A stretch of 64,000 bases of DNA, from positions 1 through 64,000 of the forward strand of contig CAYWSB010000011.1 in assembly GCA_964460465.1 (NCBI GenBank), given 5' to 3'. Source of the DNA: SLRI01 sp964460465. Its GTDB lineage: Bacteria; Pseudomonadota; Alphaproteobacteria; Geminicoccales; Geminicoccaceae. Shown in pieces: positions 36,508 through 44,182 of the stretch. The first letter of the stretch is position 1. Every line of letters starts with the position of its first letter. The notes under the pieces are model-generated. The model saw only the letters and a program-made list of their open reading frames with translations. It made no database searches and was not told the DNA's origin. Position numbers and translations under genes: made by a program.

Positions 36508-36562
36508 GGAGCGCTTCCTTCTCTGGTCTTCCTGGGAAGATGGGAATAACGTGCGTCAGACA

Positions 36563-36889
36563 TCAGGCGGCGTCGCATTTGCGGGCGGCGTCGATGCAGC
36601 ATTCGCGCTCGAGGAAGCCCAGCGTCGCGTGCATGACGGCGTAGTTGGTGCGGCAGATCAGCGTGGTCCCCTGGCGCTCCTGGGTGACGAGGTCGACCGC
36701 GATCAGCTTGTGCAGGTGGTGCGACAGGGTCGAGCGCGGCACGCCGGTGCGCGCCTGCACCTCGCCGACCGCGAGGCCGTCCTCGCCGGCGCGAACGAGG
36801 TGGCGGTAGATCTCGAGCCGGGTCGGGTTGCCGAGCGCCTCGAGCCGCGATGCGACGTGGTCGGTGTCCATGCGACGGATATGGGTCAC
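36563..36889 (-). CDS. ArsR/SmtB-family metalloregulator
   Basis: A winged-helix repressor of 108 residues. LEALGNPTRLEIYRHLV and GVPRSTLSHHLHKLIAVDLV form the DNA-binding part. A C-terminal ECCIDAARKC places three cysteines where several ArsR and CadC relatives bind thiophilic ions, so As(III) or a soft metal is a likely ligand. The start could be ATG 36889 or 36871; family members usually begin about 10 residues before ALGNPTR. It should repress itself and the permease gene directly downstream. Confidence 0.9.
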   Translation of the reverse strand: MTHIRRMDTDHVASRLEALGNPTRLEIYRHLVRAGEDGLAVGEVQARTGVPRSTLSHHLHKLIAVDLVTQERQGTTLICRTNYAVMHATLGFLERECCIDAARKCDAA

Positions 36890-36993
36890 CGCCAGGCGGC
36901 TGTCAAACGATATTTCTAGGAACGCCGTTATTTCCCGGCTGGGCAGGCCGCACAGTCCGGGCTAGGTACCGGTTGCACCAGGAAGGAGCGCCC

Positions 36994-38208
36994 ATGGCCT
37001 TGCACCTGCGCGATCCGCGGCTCGTCATCGGCGCCGCGTGCCTGATCGCGGTCATCAGCTTCGGCTCGCGCGCCGGCTTCGGCCTCTTTCTCGAGCCCAT
37101 CTCCGCGACGCAGGGCTGGGGGCGGGAGATCTTCGCGATCTCGATCGGCATCCAGAACATCATGTGGGGGCTCTGTCAGCCGCTGGCCGGTGCGCTGGCC
37201 GACCGGCACGGCACGCGCAACGTCCTCCTCGGCGGCACGCTGATCTACGCGCTCGGCTTTTTCCTGATGAGCTGGGCGACGACGCCGGCGATGCTGCATG
37301 CCTCGGCCGGCTTTTTGATCGGCGCCGGGGGTGCCGGGGCGTCCTTCGCCATCGTCATGGCGACGGTCAGCCGGATGGTCTCGGACGAGCGGCGCTCCTG
37401 GGCCTTGGGCCTGATCGTGGCGTCGAGCTCGCTCGGGCAGTTCCTGATCGTGCCGCTGGGGCAGGCCTTCATCGATCTCTACGGCTGGATGACGGCGCTC
37501 GTCCTCATCGGCCTCTTGGTGCTGACCGTCATTCCCCTGAGCCTGCCGTTCGACGACCGGGTCGGGTCCGCCGGGATCGCGGCGCAGACCCTGGGCGAGG
37601 CGCTCAGGGAGGCCATGGGGCACCGGAGCTACCTGCTGCTCGTTGCCGGGTTCTTCGTCTGCGGTTTTCACGTGGCGTTCATCCAGACCCATCTGCCAGC
37701 CTATATCGTCGATGCCGGGATCGCGGCGCGGGTCGGTGCCTACGCCATCGCCCTGGTCGGCCTCTTCAACATCGCGGGCTCCTACACGGCAGGCGTGCTC
37801 GGCGGGCGGCGATCGAAGAAGAACCTGCTGGCGCTGATCTACGCGCCGCGCGCGGTGGTCATCGCCCTCTATGTGACGCTGCCGATCACCGAGAGCTCGA
37901 CCCTGGTCTTCGCCGCGGCCATGGGCCTGCTCTGGCTGTCGACCGTGCCGCTGACGTCGGGGCTGGTCGCCGTCATGTTCGGGCCGCGCTTCATGGCGAC
38001 CCTGTTCGGCATCGTCTTCCTCAGCCACCAGGTGGGGGCGTTCCTCGGGGTATGGCTCGGCGGCTGGGCCTACGACACGCTCGGCAGCTACACCGCCGTC
38101 TGGTGGTCCGGCGTCGGCCTCGGGGTGGTCGCGGCGCTGATCCATCTGCCGATCAGCGAGCGGCCGGCGGCGCGGCAGGCGGCGCGACCGGCGCCAGCGA
38201 CGCGGTGA
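36994..38208 (+). CDS. Major facilitator superfamily transporter
   Basis: A carrier of 404 residues with 12 predicted helices. The first loop has the MFS signature LAGALADRHGTRNVLLGG, and the second half begins near residue 215. No substrate-specific motif is evident; the sequence resembles the monocarboxylate/oxalate-type MFS carriers (IGIQNIMWGLCQPLAG). An AAGGAG site lies 6 bp before ATG 36994. It is divergent from the arsR-type gene (104 bp between starts) and convergent with the LysR gene. Confidence 0.85.
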   Translation: MALHLRDPRLVIGAACLIAVISFGSRAGFGLFLEPISATQGWGREIFAISIGIQNIMWGLCQPLAGALADRHGTRNVLLGGTLIYALGFFLMSWATTPAMLHASAGFLIGAGGAGASFAIVMATVSRMVSDERRSWALGLIVASSSLGQFLIVPLGQAFIDLYGWMTALVLIGLLVLTVIPLSLPFDDRVGSAGIAAQTLGEALREAMGHRSYLLLVAGFFVCGFHVAFIQTHLPAYIVDAGIAARVGAYAIALVGLFNIAGSYTAGVLGGRRSKKNLLALIYAPRAVVIALYVTLPITESSTLVFAAAMGLLWLSTVPLTSGLVAVMFGPRFMATLFGIVFLSHQVGAFLGVWLGGWAYDTLGSYTAVWWSGVGLGVVAALIHLPISERPAARQAARPAPATR

Positions 38209-38224
38209 CGATGCGTGGGCTGGC

Positions 38225-39118
38225 TCAAGGGCGAGCGTCAGCCGCAGCGACCGAGGCCGCACAGAGCTCCTGCACCAGGGTATTGGGGAAACGCCGCTCG
38301 AGGGTGACCGCCAGGAAGGTTTCCTCGATCCCGGGCAGCCGGTGCGCCTCGGTCAGCGTGCCTGCCGCGAGCTCGTCCTGCACGACGATCGGGGGGATGA
38401 CGGCAAGCCCTGCGTCCTCGCGCACGAGGAGCCGCATCATCGCCATGTCGTCGACCTCGGCGACGATCACGGGCCTCACCCCTAGGCTTGCGGTCAGGGC
38501 ATCGAAGCTGCCGCGCAGCACCGTCTCCGGGGTCGGCAGGATCAAGGGCTCGCGGCCCAGGAGGTCGGCCAGGGCCGTCGGCGGGCCGAGGCGCGCGCGG
38601 GTGCCGATCAGGCTCACCGGCTGGTCGGCCAGCCGGTGGATCAGCCAGCGGCTGGCCGCGTCGCGCGCCGGGGCGAGATTGGTCAGCACCACGTCGAGGG
38701 CGAGCGTTCCCAGCCCGCGCAACAGCTCCGCCTGCCCTCCGGAGCGCAGGATCACCTCGACGTCGGGCCGGCCCAGGACCGGGCGGAGAAAGCGCAGCTG
38801 GAAGTTGCGCGACAACGTCGCGAGGGCGCCGACCCTGAGGACCCGCCGCAGCGGGTTCCGGTGGCGCAGCGTGGCCGCGAGGTCCTCGGCGGCACGGAAG
38901 ATCGCATCGGCATGATCGAGGGCGATCCGCCCCGCCTCGGTCAGCACGAGTCCACGCCCGTGGCGCTCGAACAGATCGTGGCCGAGGGCCGCCTCCAGCG
39001 TGCGCAGCTGGGTCGAGAGGGCCGAGGGTGAGAGGTTCAGCCGCCGCGCGGCACGGGTCAGCGTACCGTCATGGGCGACGGCGCGGAACAGGCGCAGGTG
39101 ATGCAGGTTGAGCGACAT
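38225..39118 (-). CDS. LysR-family regulator, divergent from sbtA
   Basis: A protein of 297 residues. The winged helix-turn-helix is in the first 60 residues (LNLHHLRLFRAVAHDGTLTR, then AARRLNLSPSALSTQL), followed by the two-lobe effector-binding domain. The start lies 134 bp from sbtA on the other strand, with a perfect dyad that fits a LysR T-N11-A box in between. By analogy with CmpR/NdhR-type and CbbR-type regulators of inorganic carbon genes, it probably controls sbtAB; the effector is unknown. Confidence 0.9.
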   Translation of the reverse strand: MSLNLHHLRLFRAVAHDGTLTRAARRLNLSPSALSTQLRTLEAALGHDLFERHGRGLVLTEAGRIALDHADAIFRAAEDLAATLRHRNPLRRVLRVGALATLSRNFQLRFLRPVLGRPDVEVILRSGGQAELLRGLGTLALDVVLTNLAPARDAASRWLIHRLADQPVSLIGTRARLGPPTALADLLGREPLILPTPETVLRGSFDALTASLGVRPVIVAEVDDMAMMRLLVREDAGLAVIPPIVVQDELAAGTLTEAHRLPGIEETFLAVTLERRFPNTLVQELCAASVAAADARP

Positions 39119-39157
39119 CGGCCGGTCTCTCTCGACCTCACGCGGGCGGGACCTAGG

Positions 39158-39172
39158 TTCTATAAAGTAGAA
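39158..39172. promoter_or_regulatory. LysR-type binding dyad upstream of sbtA
   Basis: TTCTA-TAAAG-TAGAA is a perfect inverted repeat of T-N11-A type, 40 bp from the lysR start and 80 bp from the sbtA start, within an AT-rich spacer that also contains GTGATTTTATTTCAC (a weaker dyad near 39191-39205). Confidence 0.65.
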
Positions 39173-39252
39173 CGATATGGCCTAAAATATGTGATTTTAT
39201 TTCACGGAAGGCCGCTCTATCGCCAACGGCGCAACTTTTCGGGGCTCGCCGC

Positions 39253-40254
39253 ATGGATCTGTTCGTCGATTTTCTCGCTACCTTCCTCGGCCAGCTGCAG
39301 CAGCCGACGCTCGCCTTCCTCGTCGGCGGCATGGTGCTCGCGGCCTCGGGCAGCCGTCTGGAGATTCCCGACGCCGTGTACCGCTTCGTGGTCGTCGTCC
39401 TGCTCTTGAAGATCGGGCTCGGCGCCGGGATCGCGATCCGCAAGGCCGAGCTCGTGGAGCTGCTGCTGCCGGCTGCGGCGGCGGTCGTCCTCGGCACCGC
39501 GATCGTGCTGGTCGGCCGCGTCACCCTGGCACGGTTGCCCGGGCTGCGTGCCGAGGACGGCTTGGCCACGGCCGGGCTGTTCGGCGCGGTCTCGGCCTCC
39601 ACCCTGGCGGCGGCGATGGTCATGCTGGACGAGGAAGGCCTCGCCTACGAGGCCTGGGTGCCGGCGCTCTATCCGTTCATGGACATTCCCGCCCTGATCG
39701 CGGCCATCGTCCTGGCGCAGCTGCACCGGCAGCGGGCCGGTGACGACCGCCAGCGGCTGCGGGTCGGCGCCATCGTCGCCGACAGCCTGCGCGGCTCGGC
39801 GCTCTCGGCACTGGCGCTGGGGCTCGTGCTCGGCCTCGTCGCCCGGCCCGACGCGGTCTATGCCAGCTTCTACGAGCCGCTGTTTCGGGGCCTCTTGTCG
39901 ATCCTGATGCTGGTGATGGGGATGGAAGCCTACGCCCGGCTGGCGGAGCTCCGCCGGGTCGCCCACGTGTTCGCCGTCTATGCCGTGGTGGCGCCGTTCG
40001 TTCACGGGCTCGCCGGCTTCGCCCTCGGCTACGCGGCCCATCTGGCCACGGGCTTCTCGCCCGGCGGCGTGGTGCTGCTCGCCGTCATGGCGGCGTCGAG
40101 CTCCGACATCTCGGGCCCCCCGACGCTGCGCGCGGCGATCCCCTCGGCCAATCCCGCAGCCTATGTCGGGGCATCGACGAGCATCGGCACGCCGGTGGCG
40201 CTCTTGTCGATCCCGCTCTATCTGACGCTGGCCGAGATCGTCTTCGCGCTGTGA
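39253..40254 (+). CDS. sbtA: Sodium-dependent bicarbonate transporter SbtA
   Basis: An inner-membrane Na+/HCO3- symporter of 333 residues with about ten helices in two inverted halves. The family hallmark DISGPPTLRAAIPSANPAAY followed by VGASTSIGTPVALLSIPLY is fully present near the C-terminus, and TAGLFGAVSASTLAAAMVML in the first half matches the paired broken-helix site. SbtA is best known from cyanobacteria, where it raises internal bicarbonate for carbon fixation. Here it is followed by sbtB after 13 bp and controlled by a divergent LysR gene. Confidence 0.93.
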   Translation: MDLFVDFLATFLGQLQQPTLAFLVGGMVLAASGSRLEIPDAVYRFVVVVLLLKIGLGAGIAIRKAELVELLLPAAAAVVLGTAIVLVGRVTLARLPGLRAEDGLATAGLFGAVSASTLAAAMVMLDEEGLAYEAWVPALYPFMDIPALIAAIVLAQLHRQRAGDDRQRLRVGAIVADSLRGSALSALALGLVLGLVARPDAVYASFYEPLFRGLLSILMLVMGMEAYARLAELRRVAHVFAVYAVVAPFVHGLAGFALGYAAHLATGFSPGGVVLLAVMAASSSDISGPPTLRAAIPSANPAAYVGASTSIGTPVALLSIPLYLTLAEIVFAL

Positions 40255-40267
40255 CAGGAGACCGGTC

Positions 40268-40582
40268 ATGACCTCACCTGCCGTCAAGCTCACGATCGTC
40301 GTCGAGAGGCTTCTGGAGCCGGTGGTGGAGCGGCTGCTCGCTGCTGCCGGGGTCAAGGGGTACTCGATCTTTCCGGGCGGTGGCCGCGGTGCCCACGGCG
40401 CGCGGCCGGCGCACGGCGCGCAGGTCGTGCGCGAGTTCGCCATCGTCAAGTTCGAGGTCGTGCTGCGCGACCGGGCCATCGCCGAGCGCATCGCCGAGGA
40501 GTTGATCCGCGATCACCTTCGCGAGCAGTCGGGCATCGTCTGGCTGGAGCCGGTCGAGGTCCTGCGCGAGGCGAAGTTCTGA
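40268..40582 (+). CDS. sbtB: SbtB-type P-II family regulator
   Basis: A small cytoplasmic trimeric signalling protein of 104 residues. KLTIVVERLLEPVVERLLAAAGVKGYS is the first beta-alpha unit; the T-loop region runs from FPGGGRGAHGARPAHG, which is His/Gly-rich; AIVKFEVVLRDRAIAERIAEEL completes the ferredoxin-like fold. Cyanobacterial SbtB binds cAMP and adenine nucleotides and can block SbtA. The C-terminal CGPxGC redox loop of many cyanobacterial SbtB proteins is absent (the end is VLREAKF). A GGAG ribosome site is present. It is co-transcribed with sbtA. Confidence 0.9.
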   Translation: MTSPAVKLTIVVERLLEPVVERLLAAAGVKGYSIFPGGGRGAHGARPAHGAQVVREFAIVKFEVVLRDRAIAERIAEELIRDHLREQSGIVWLEPVEVLREAKF

Positions 40583-40613
40583 GCCGACCGATGCGCCCCG
40601 CAGCGGCGCCGGC

Positions 40614-41219
40614 TTAGCCCGGGCCTGGCAGGAAGCGGTCGAGGATGGCGTCGGTGAGCGCCTCGGCCGTGGCATCCGCGGTGGCCGGATCGAGGCCGCA
40701 GATGTCCTTGAGCGGCAGGAAGCTCTCCATGCCCGAGGTGGCGGCCAGCATCGCGACGAGGCGGTCCAGCGCCGCGGGGCCGAGCCGGTCGGCGACCGGC
40801 TCGAGCGCGGTGCGGTACATCGGCAGGCGGCGGCGGCCGCGCAGCACGACGCTGGCACCGGCGCCGTTGGCCAGCCAGAACTCCTGGGTGCTGGCCAGGA
40901 ACTTCCTGAACTGCGGCTCCTGGTCCCGGACGAGCGCGAAGAGGAAGCGGCGCACAAGCTGCACCCGCTCGCGCGGGTCGGTGGCGTCGCCGAGGATCGC
41001 CTCCACCGGCTGCACGCGGGCGTCGAGCACGGCCTCGATGACCAGCGCCTGCGGGTCGGAAAAGTAGCGGTAGGCGGTGGCCTTGGAGATGCCGGCGGCC
41101 TCTGCCGCGGCGGTCACGGTCACCTCCGCACCGCGGCGCATCAGCTCGCGCGCGGCTTCGAGGAGGGCGGCGCGTGTCGGCGCCTTCTGGCCGCCGCGGC
41201 CGGCGTCGGAGCTGGTCAT
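40614..41219 (-). CDS. TetR-family regulator
   Basis: A protein of 201 residues. The N-terminal helix-turn-helix contains TRAALLEAARELMRRGAEVT and AAAEAAGISKATAYRYF; the C-terminal ligand domain is helical. The start is set at ATG 41219, since it has a GAGGG ribosome site and the adjacent upstream DNA carries three 16-bp operators. A start at 41276 would run through them. It probably represses itself and the divergent cupin gene. Confidence 0.9.
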   Translation of the reverse strand: MTSSDAGRGGQKAPTRAALLEAARELMRRGAEVTVTAAAEAAGISKATAYRYFSDPQALVIEAVLDARVQPVEAILGDATDPRERVQLVRRFLFALVRDQEPQFRKFLASTQEFWLANGAGASVVLRGRRRLPMYRTALEPVADRLGPAALDRLVAMLAATSGMESFLPLKDICGLDPATADATAEALTDAILDRFLPGPG

Positions 41220-41234
41220 CGGCACCCTCATTTT

Positions 41235-41294
41235 TGAGACGGCTGTCTCACAAAGCTCTTGAGACATTCGTCTCATAGTGATACAGACGTCTCA
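41235..41294. promoter_or_regulatory. Three operators for the TetR-family regulator
   Basis: Three dyads share the pattern TGAGAC-N4-GTCTCA: 41235-41250 (perfect), 41260-41275 (perfect) and 41279-41294 (TGATAC, one mismatch). Start-to-start spacings are 25 and 19 bp. They lie between the divergent tetR and cupin starts and should control both. Confidence 0.88.
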
Positions 41295-41345
41295 TGACAA
41301 GGCGGAAGTGGGGATCGACCCGGGCCTTGCCGGGGGAAGGAGCCG

Positions 41346-41816
41346 ATGATGACGACGACGGAGACCGACACCTATCACCTGTTCGGCGTGGTGGTGCGCT
41401 TTCTGGCGACCCATGCCGAGACCGGCGCCTATTGCCTCTGCGAGGGCCTGGTGGCGCCCGGTGCCGGGGCCCCGCCCAACCGCCATGCCGGCGAGGACGA
41501 GGCGTTCTACGTGCTGGACGGCACCTTCGCCTTCACCATCGACGGTGCCACGCGACACGTCGGCAAGGGCGACTTCGTCAAGGTCCCGGACGGTGCGGTG
41601 CACGCCTTCGCGAACACCGGCAGCGCGCCCGGGCGCCTTCTGATCGTGAATGCGCCGGGGCTCGTCCACGAGGCCTTCTTCAGCCGGGTGGGCGAGCCGC
41701 TACCCCGCGGCAGCTGGGACTTTCCGGCGCCCGAGGGGGCGCCGGACGTTCCGCGTCTGGTCGAGATCGCGCGGCAGGCCGGGGTCGAGATCCTGCTCGA
41801 ACCGCGCGCCGCCTAG
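41346..41816 (+). CDS. Cupin-domain protein
   Basis: A protein of 156 residues with a single cupin barrel. Motif 1 lies near PPNRHAGEDEAFYVLDGTF (His and Glu ligands) and motif 2 near VKVPDGAVHAFANTG (His). The region CLCEGLVAPGAGAPP is typical of quercetinase-like or small stand-alone cupins that bind a metal. The reaction is unknown. It is divergent from the TetR gene and preceded by AAGGAG; both ATG 41346 and 41349 are usable. Because it shares the operators, it is the likely target of the regulator and may respond to its ligand. Confidence 0.88.
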   Translation: MMTTTETDTYHLFGVVVRFLATHAETGAYCLCEGLVAPGAGAPPNRHAGEDEAFYVLDGTFAFTIDGATRHVGKGDFVKVPDGAVHAFANTGSAPGRLLIVNAPGLVHEAFFSRVGEPLPRGSWDFPAPEGAPDVPRLVEIARQAGVEILLEPRAA

Positions 41817-44056
41817 GCGACGAGGGGCTCCTCGGCGATGAGCCTGTCGAGCTCCGGCAGCTTGGGGCCGAGACCGGGCTCGCCGAAGACGAGGTAGGCG
41901 GAGCCGGCCTTGCCGTCCGGATTCTGCGCCTCGGCGATGTCGAAGGGCTCGCCGACCAGGAGGTCGTCGTAGCCGTCGCCGTCGACGTCGCCGCCGCCGG
42001 CGAGCGCGAAGCCGAGTGCCCCGTCGAGCCGCCAGCCGCCGAGCATGCCGCCTTCATCGTCGATGAGCGAGGCGAGGTCGAGCTCCGCACCGAAGTCGCT
42101 GCGGCCGAAGATCACATAGGCCTCGCCGCCGCCCTCGGCCCGGTCGCGATCGGCATAGCGGGCACCGACGACCACGTCGTCGATGCCGTCGCCGTTGACG
42201 TCGCCCACGCCGGCAACCGCCCGGCCGAAGCCGTCGCCGTTGGCCGGGCCGCGCATGAGAAAGCCGTTCGAGCCGTCGAGGTCGCCGAGGCTGAAGCGGG
42301 CGGGGAAGCCCTGATCGGTGCCGTAGACCACGTAGGCAGCGCCGTCCGGGCCGAGGTCGGGCCGGGGCGCCGAGTAGGCGCCGATGATGATGTCCTGAAA
42401 GCCGTCGCCGTTGACGTCGCCGGCGCCCGCCAGGCCGAAGCCGGCGAAGCCGCCCGCGAGCACGCCCTCGATGATGAAGCCGTTGGCGCCGTCGAGGGTG
42501 CCGGGATCGAGGCTCGGGACCAAGGGACCGGGGCCGCCGAGCACGACGTAGATCTCGCCCGCCTTGGCGACGCCGTTCGGGCTCGCGTCCTGGGCGCTGA
42601 TGGCGATGTCGGCGTAGCCGTCGCCGTCGATGTCGCCGAGCATGGCGACCGAGCGGCCGGACTGGTCGAACATCGCCCGGCCCTCGATGCGAAAGCCGTT
42701 CGTGCCGTCGAGCCCGCCCAGCGTCGCCTCGGGTCCGAGCCCGCCCGCATTGCCGCGGACGAGGTAGCTGAGCCCGCCGTTGTAGCTGGCATAGGCGGTC
42801 TCGCCGAGGCGGGCACCGACGACGACGTCGGCAAAGCCGTCGCCGTCGACGTCGCCGCCGCCCGCGACGCTGATGCCGGCCTCGTCGCCGTCGTTCTCGC
42901 CCCAGAGCGTGGTCTGGCGGAGCCGGGCGGCGTCGGCGGCGTCGGCGAGGTCGATGATGGCGACACCCTCGAGATCCGCGCCATGCAGGATGAACGCGGC
43001 CCCGGTTGTCCCCACGCCGGGCCGGACGGCTCCCGGCGCCCCGACGACGAGATCGGCGAGGCCGTCGCCGTCGACGTCGCCGGCACCGGCCACGGCCCAG
43101 CCGAACCTGCCGCCGGCCGTGGCCCCGAGGATGGCCACGCCGTTGCTGCCGTCGAAGGTCTCGACCGGCACCACGGGCGGGATCGAGGCCTCGGTGCCGA
43201 AGAAGAGATAGACCGCCCCGGCGCCCTCGCGGAGCATGCCGTCGGTGCCCACGACGTCGGCATGAGGCGCGCCGATGGCGAGGTCGGCGAGGCCGTCCCC
43301 GTTGAAGTCGCCGACAATGGCGAGGCCATGCCCGGCACGATCACCGGCGCCGATGCCGTCGAAGCGCACCAGGCGGGCGATGTCGCTCTCCGGGTCGGGG
43401 TCAGGATCGGGGTCGGGTCCCGGCCCGAAGTCGGTCTCGACCTTGACCGTCAGGTCGTCGAAGTCGAAGTCGCGCAGATCCTCGAAGCCGATCCAGGACT
43501 CGCCGGGTGCTGCACCCCAGGCCGAGATGGCCCGCTGGCTGCCATCGAGGTGGAGCGGGTTGCTGCCGCCGTTGACCGGATCGGGGTCGGTGGTGTGGTA
43601 GATCCGGCCCTGGACCGTCGTGCCCGTGGCGGTGTCGACGAGGCGCAGCTGGTCGGCGGCCGAGAAGCTGCCGCCGATGGCATCGCCCTCGACGAAGGCG
43701 AGGCTGTCGCTGGCCAGGAGCTCGGCCGCGTTCCTGGTGCCACCGTCGGCGATCAGGAAGAGGCCGAAGCGGGTGCCGGGCGCGAAGCCGTCGGTGCCGT
43801 AGAGGGTGCTGAGCTCGACGCTGCTGCCGAGCGCAGCGCTCTTGCTGTCGGCGATGACGATGCGCGGGTCGAGGAACCGGCCATCCTCGCCGATCCGATA
43901 GACACCGAGCGTGTTCCGGAACCCGGCGATCTCGCTGATGAGGGTGATTCGTGCGTCGCCGCGCTCGCCGATGGTGAGCATGGCGGGGTCGGTGCCGTTG
44001 ATCAGCGCCGGGTCGAGCGCGTCCCGGTTGGTCCGCGGCGGCAGGAAGTCGGGCAT
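41813..44056 (-). CDS. DUF4114 and seven-repeat FG-GAP (integrin-like) propeller protein
   Basis: A protein of 747 residues. Residues 20-210 resemble DUF4114, an Asp-rich domain of extracellular proteins (FGLFLIADGG, FEDLRDFDFDDLTVKV). A PDPDPDPDPES linker leads to seven FG-GAP repeats, each with a calcium loop of the type GDxDGDGxxD (DFNGDGLAD, DVDGDGLAD, DVDGDGFAD, DIDGDGYAD, DVNGDGFQD, DVNGDGIDD, DVDGDGYDD), enough for a closed seven-blade propeller. No signal peptide is seen, so a type I-like export route with a C-terminal signal is possible. It probably acts outside the cell in adhesion or matrix binding. It lies beside polysaccharide cluster B. Its stop overlaps the convergent cupin gene by 4 bases. 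Confidence 0.87.
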   Translation of the reverse strand: MPDFLPPRTNRDALDPALINGTDPAMLTIGERGDARITLISEIAGFRNTLGVYRIGEDGRFLDPRIVIADSKSAALGSSVELSTLYGTDGFAPGTRFGLFLIADGGTRNAAELLASDSLAFVEGDAIGGSFSAADQLRLVDTATGTTVQGRIYHTTDPDPVNGGSNPLHLDGSQRAISAWGAAPGESWIGFEDLRDFDFDDLTVKVETDFGPGPDPDPDPDPESDIARLVRFDGIGAGDRAGHGLAIVGDFNGDGLADLAIGAPHADVVGTDGMLREGAGAVYLFFGTEASIPPVVPVETFDGSNGVAILGATAGGRFGWAVAGAGDVDGDGLADLVVGAPGAVRPGVGTTGAAFILHGADLEGVAIIDLADAADAARLRQTTLWGENDGDEAGISVAGGGDVDGDGFADVVVGARLGETAYASYNGGLSYLVRGNAGGLGPEATLGGLDGTNGFRIEGRAMFDQSGRSVAMLGDIDGDGYADIAISAQDASPNGVAKAGEIYVVLGGPGPLVPSLDPGTLDGANGFIIEGVLAGGFAGFGLAGAGDVNGDGFQDIIIGAYSAPRPDLGPDGAAYVVYGTDQGFPARFSLGDLDGSNGFLMRGPANGDGFGRAVAGVGDVNGDGIDDVVVGARYADRDRAEGGGEAYVIFGRSDFGAELDLASLIDDEGGMLGGWRLDGALGFALAGGGDVDGDGYDDLLVGEPFDIAEAQNPDGKAGSAYLVFGEPGLGPKLPELDRLIAEEPLVA

Positions 44057-44088
44057 CGGGCACCCCAGGCGAAGTGAACTCTCGAATT

Positions 44089-44103
44089 TCTACCTAGGGT
44101 AGA
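44089..44103. promoter_or_regulatory. Perfect dyad upstream of the propeller gene
   Basis: TCTACC-TAG-GGTAGA, 33 bp upstream of the propeller start, in a small AT-rich patch between this gene and the WecG-type gene. Likely operator; the binding protein is unknown. Confidence 0.5.
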
Positions 44104-44182
44104 TAATCGCTGCGCCGTTCGTTGTAAAGTGACGCCCGGTAGCGCCGACCCGATGCCCGGGGGCGTGGCCGGGCGCCTCGGC

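Noticed and set aside
39191..39205. CRP/FNR-like site upstream of sbtA
   Set aside because: GTGA and TCAC arms are present but the spacing is one base off the usual N6 arrangement, so it was not listed as a site of its own.
41294..44077. Plus-strand open frame of 927 codons with repetitive translation
   Set aside because: It is the reverse complement of the FG-GAP repeats. The repetition reflects the real gene on the minus strand.
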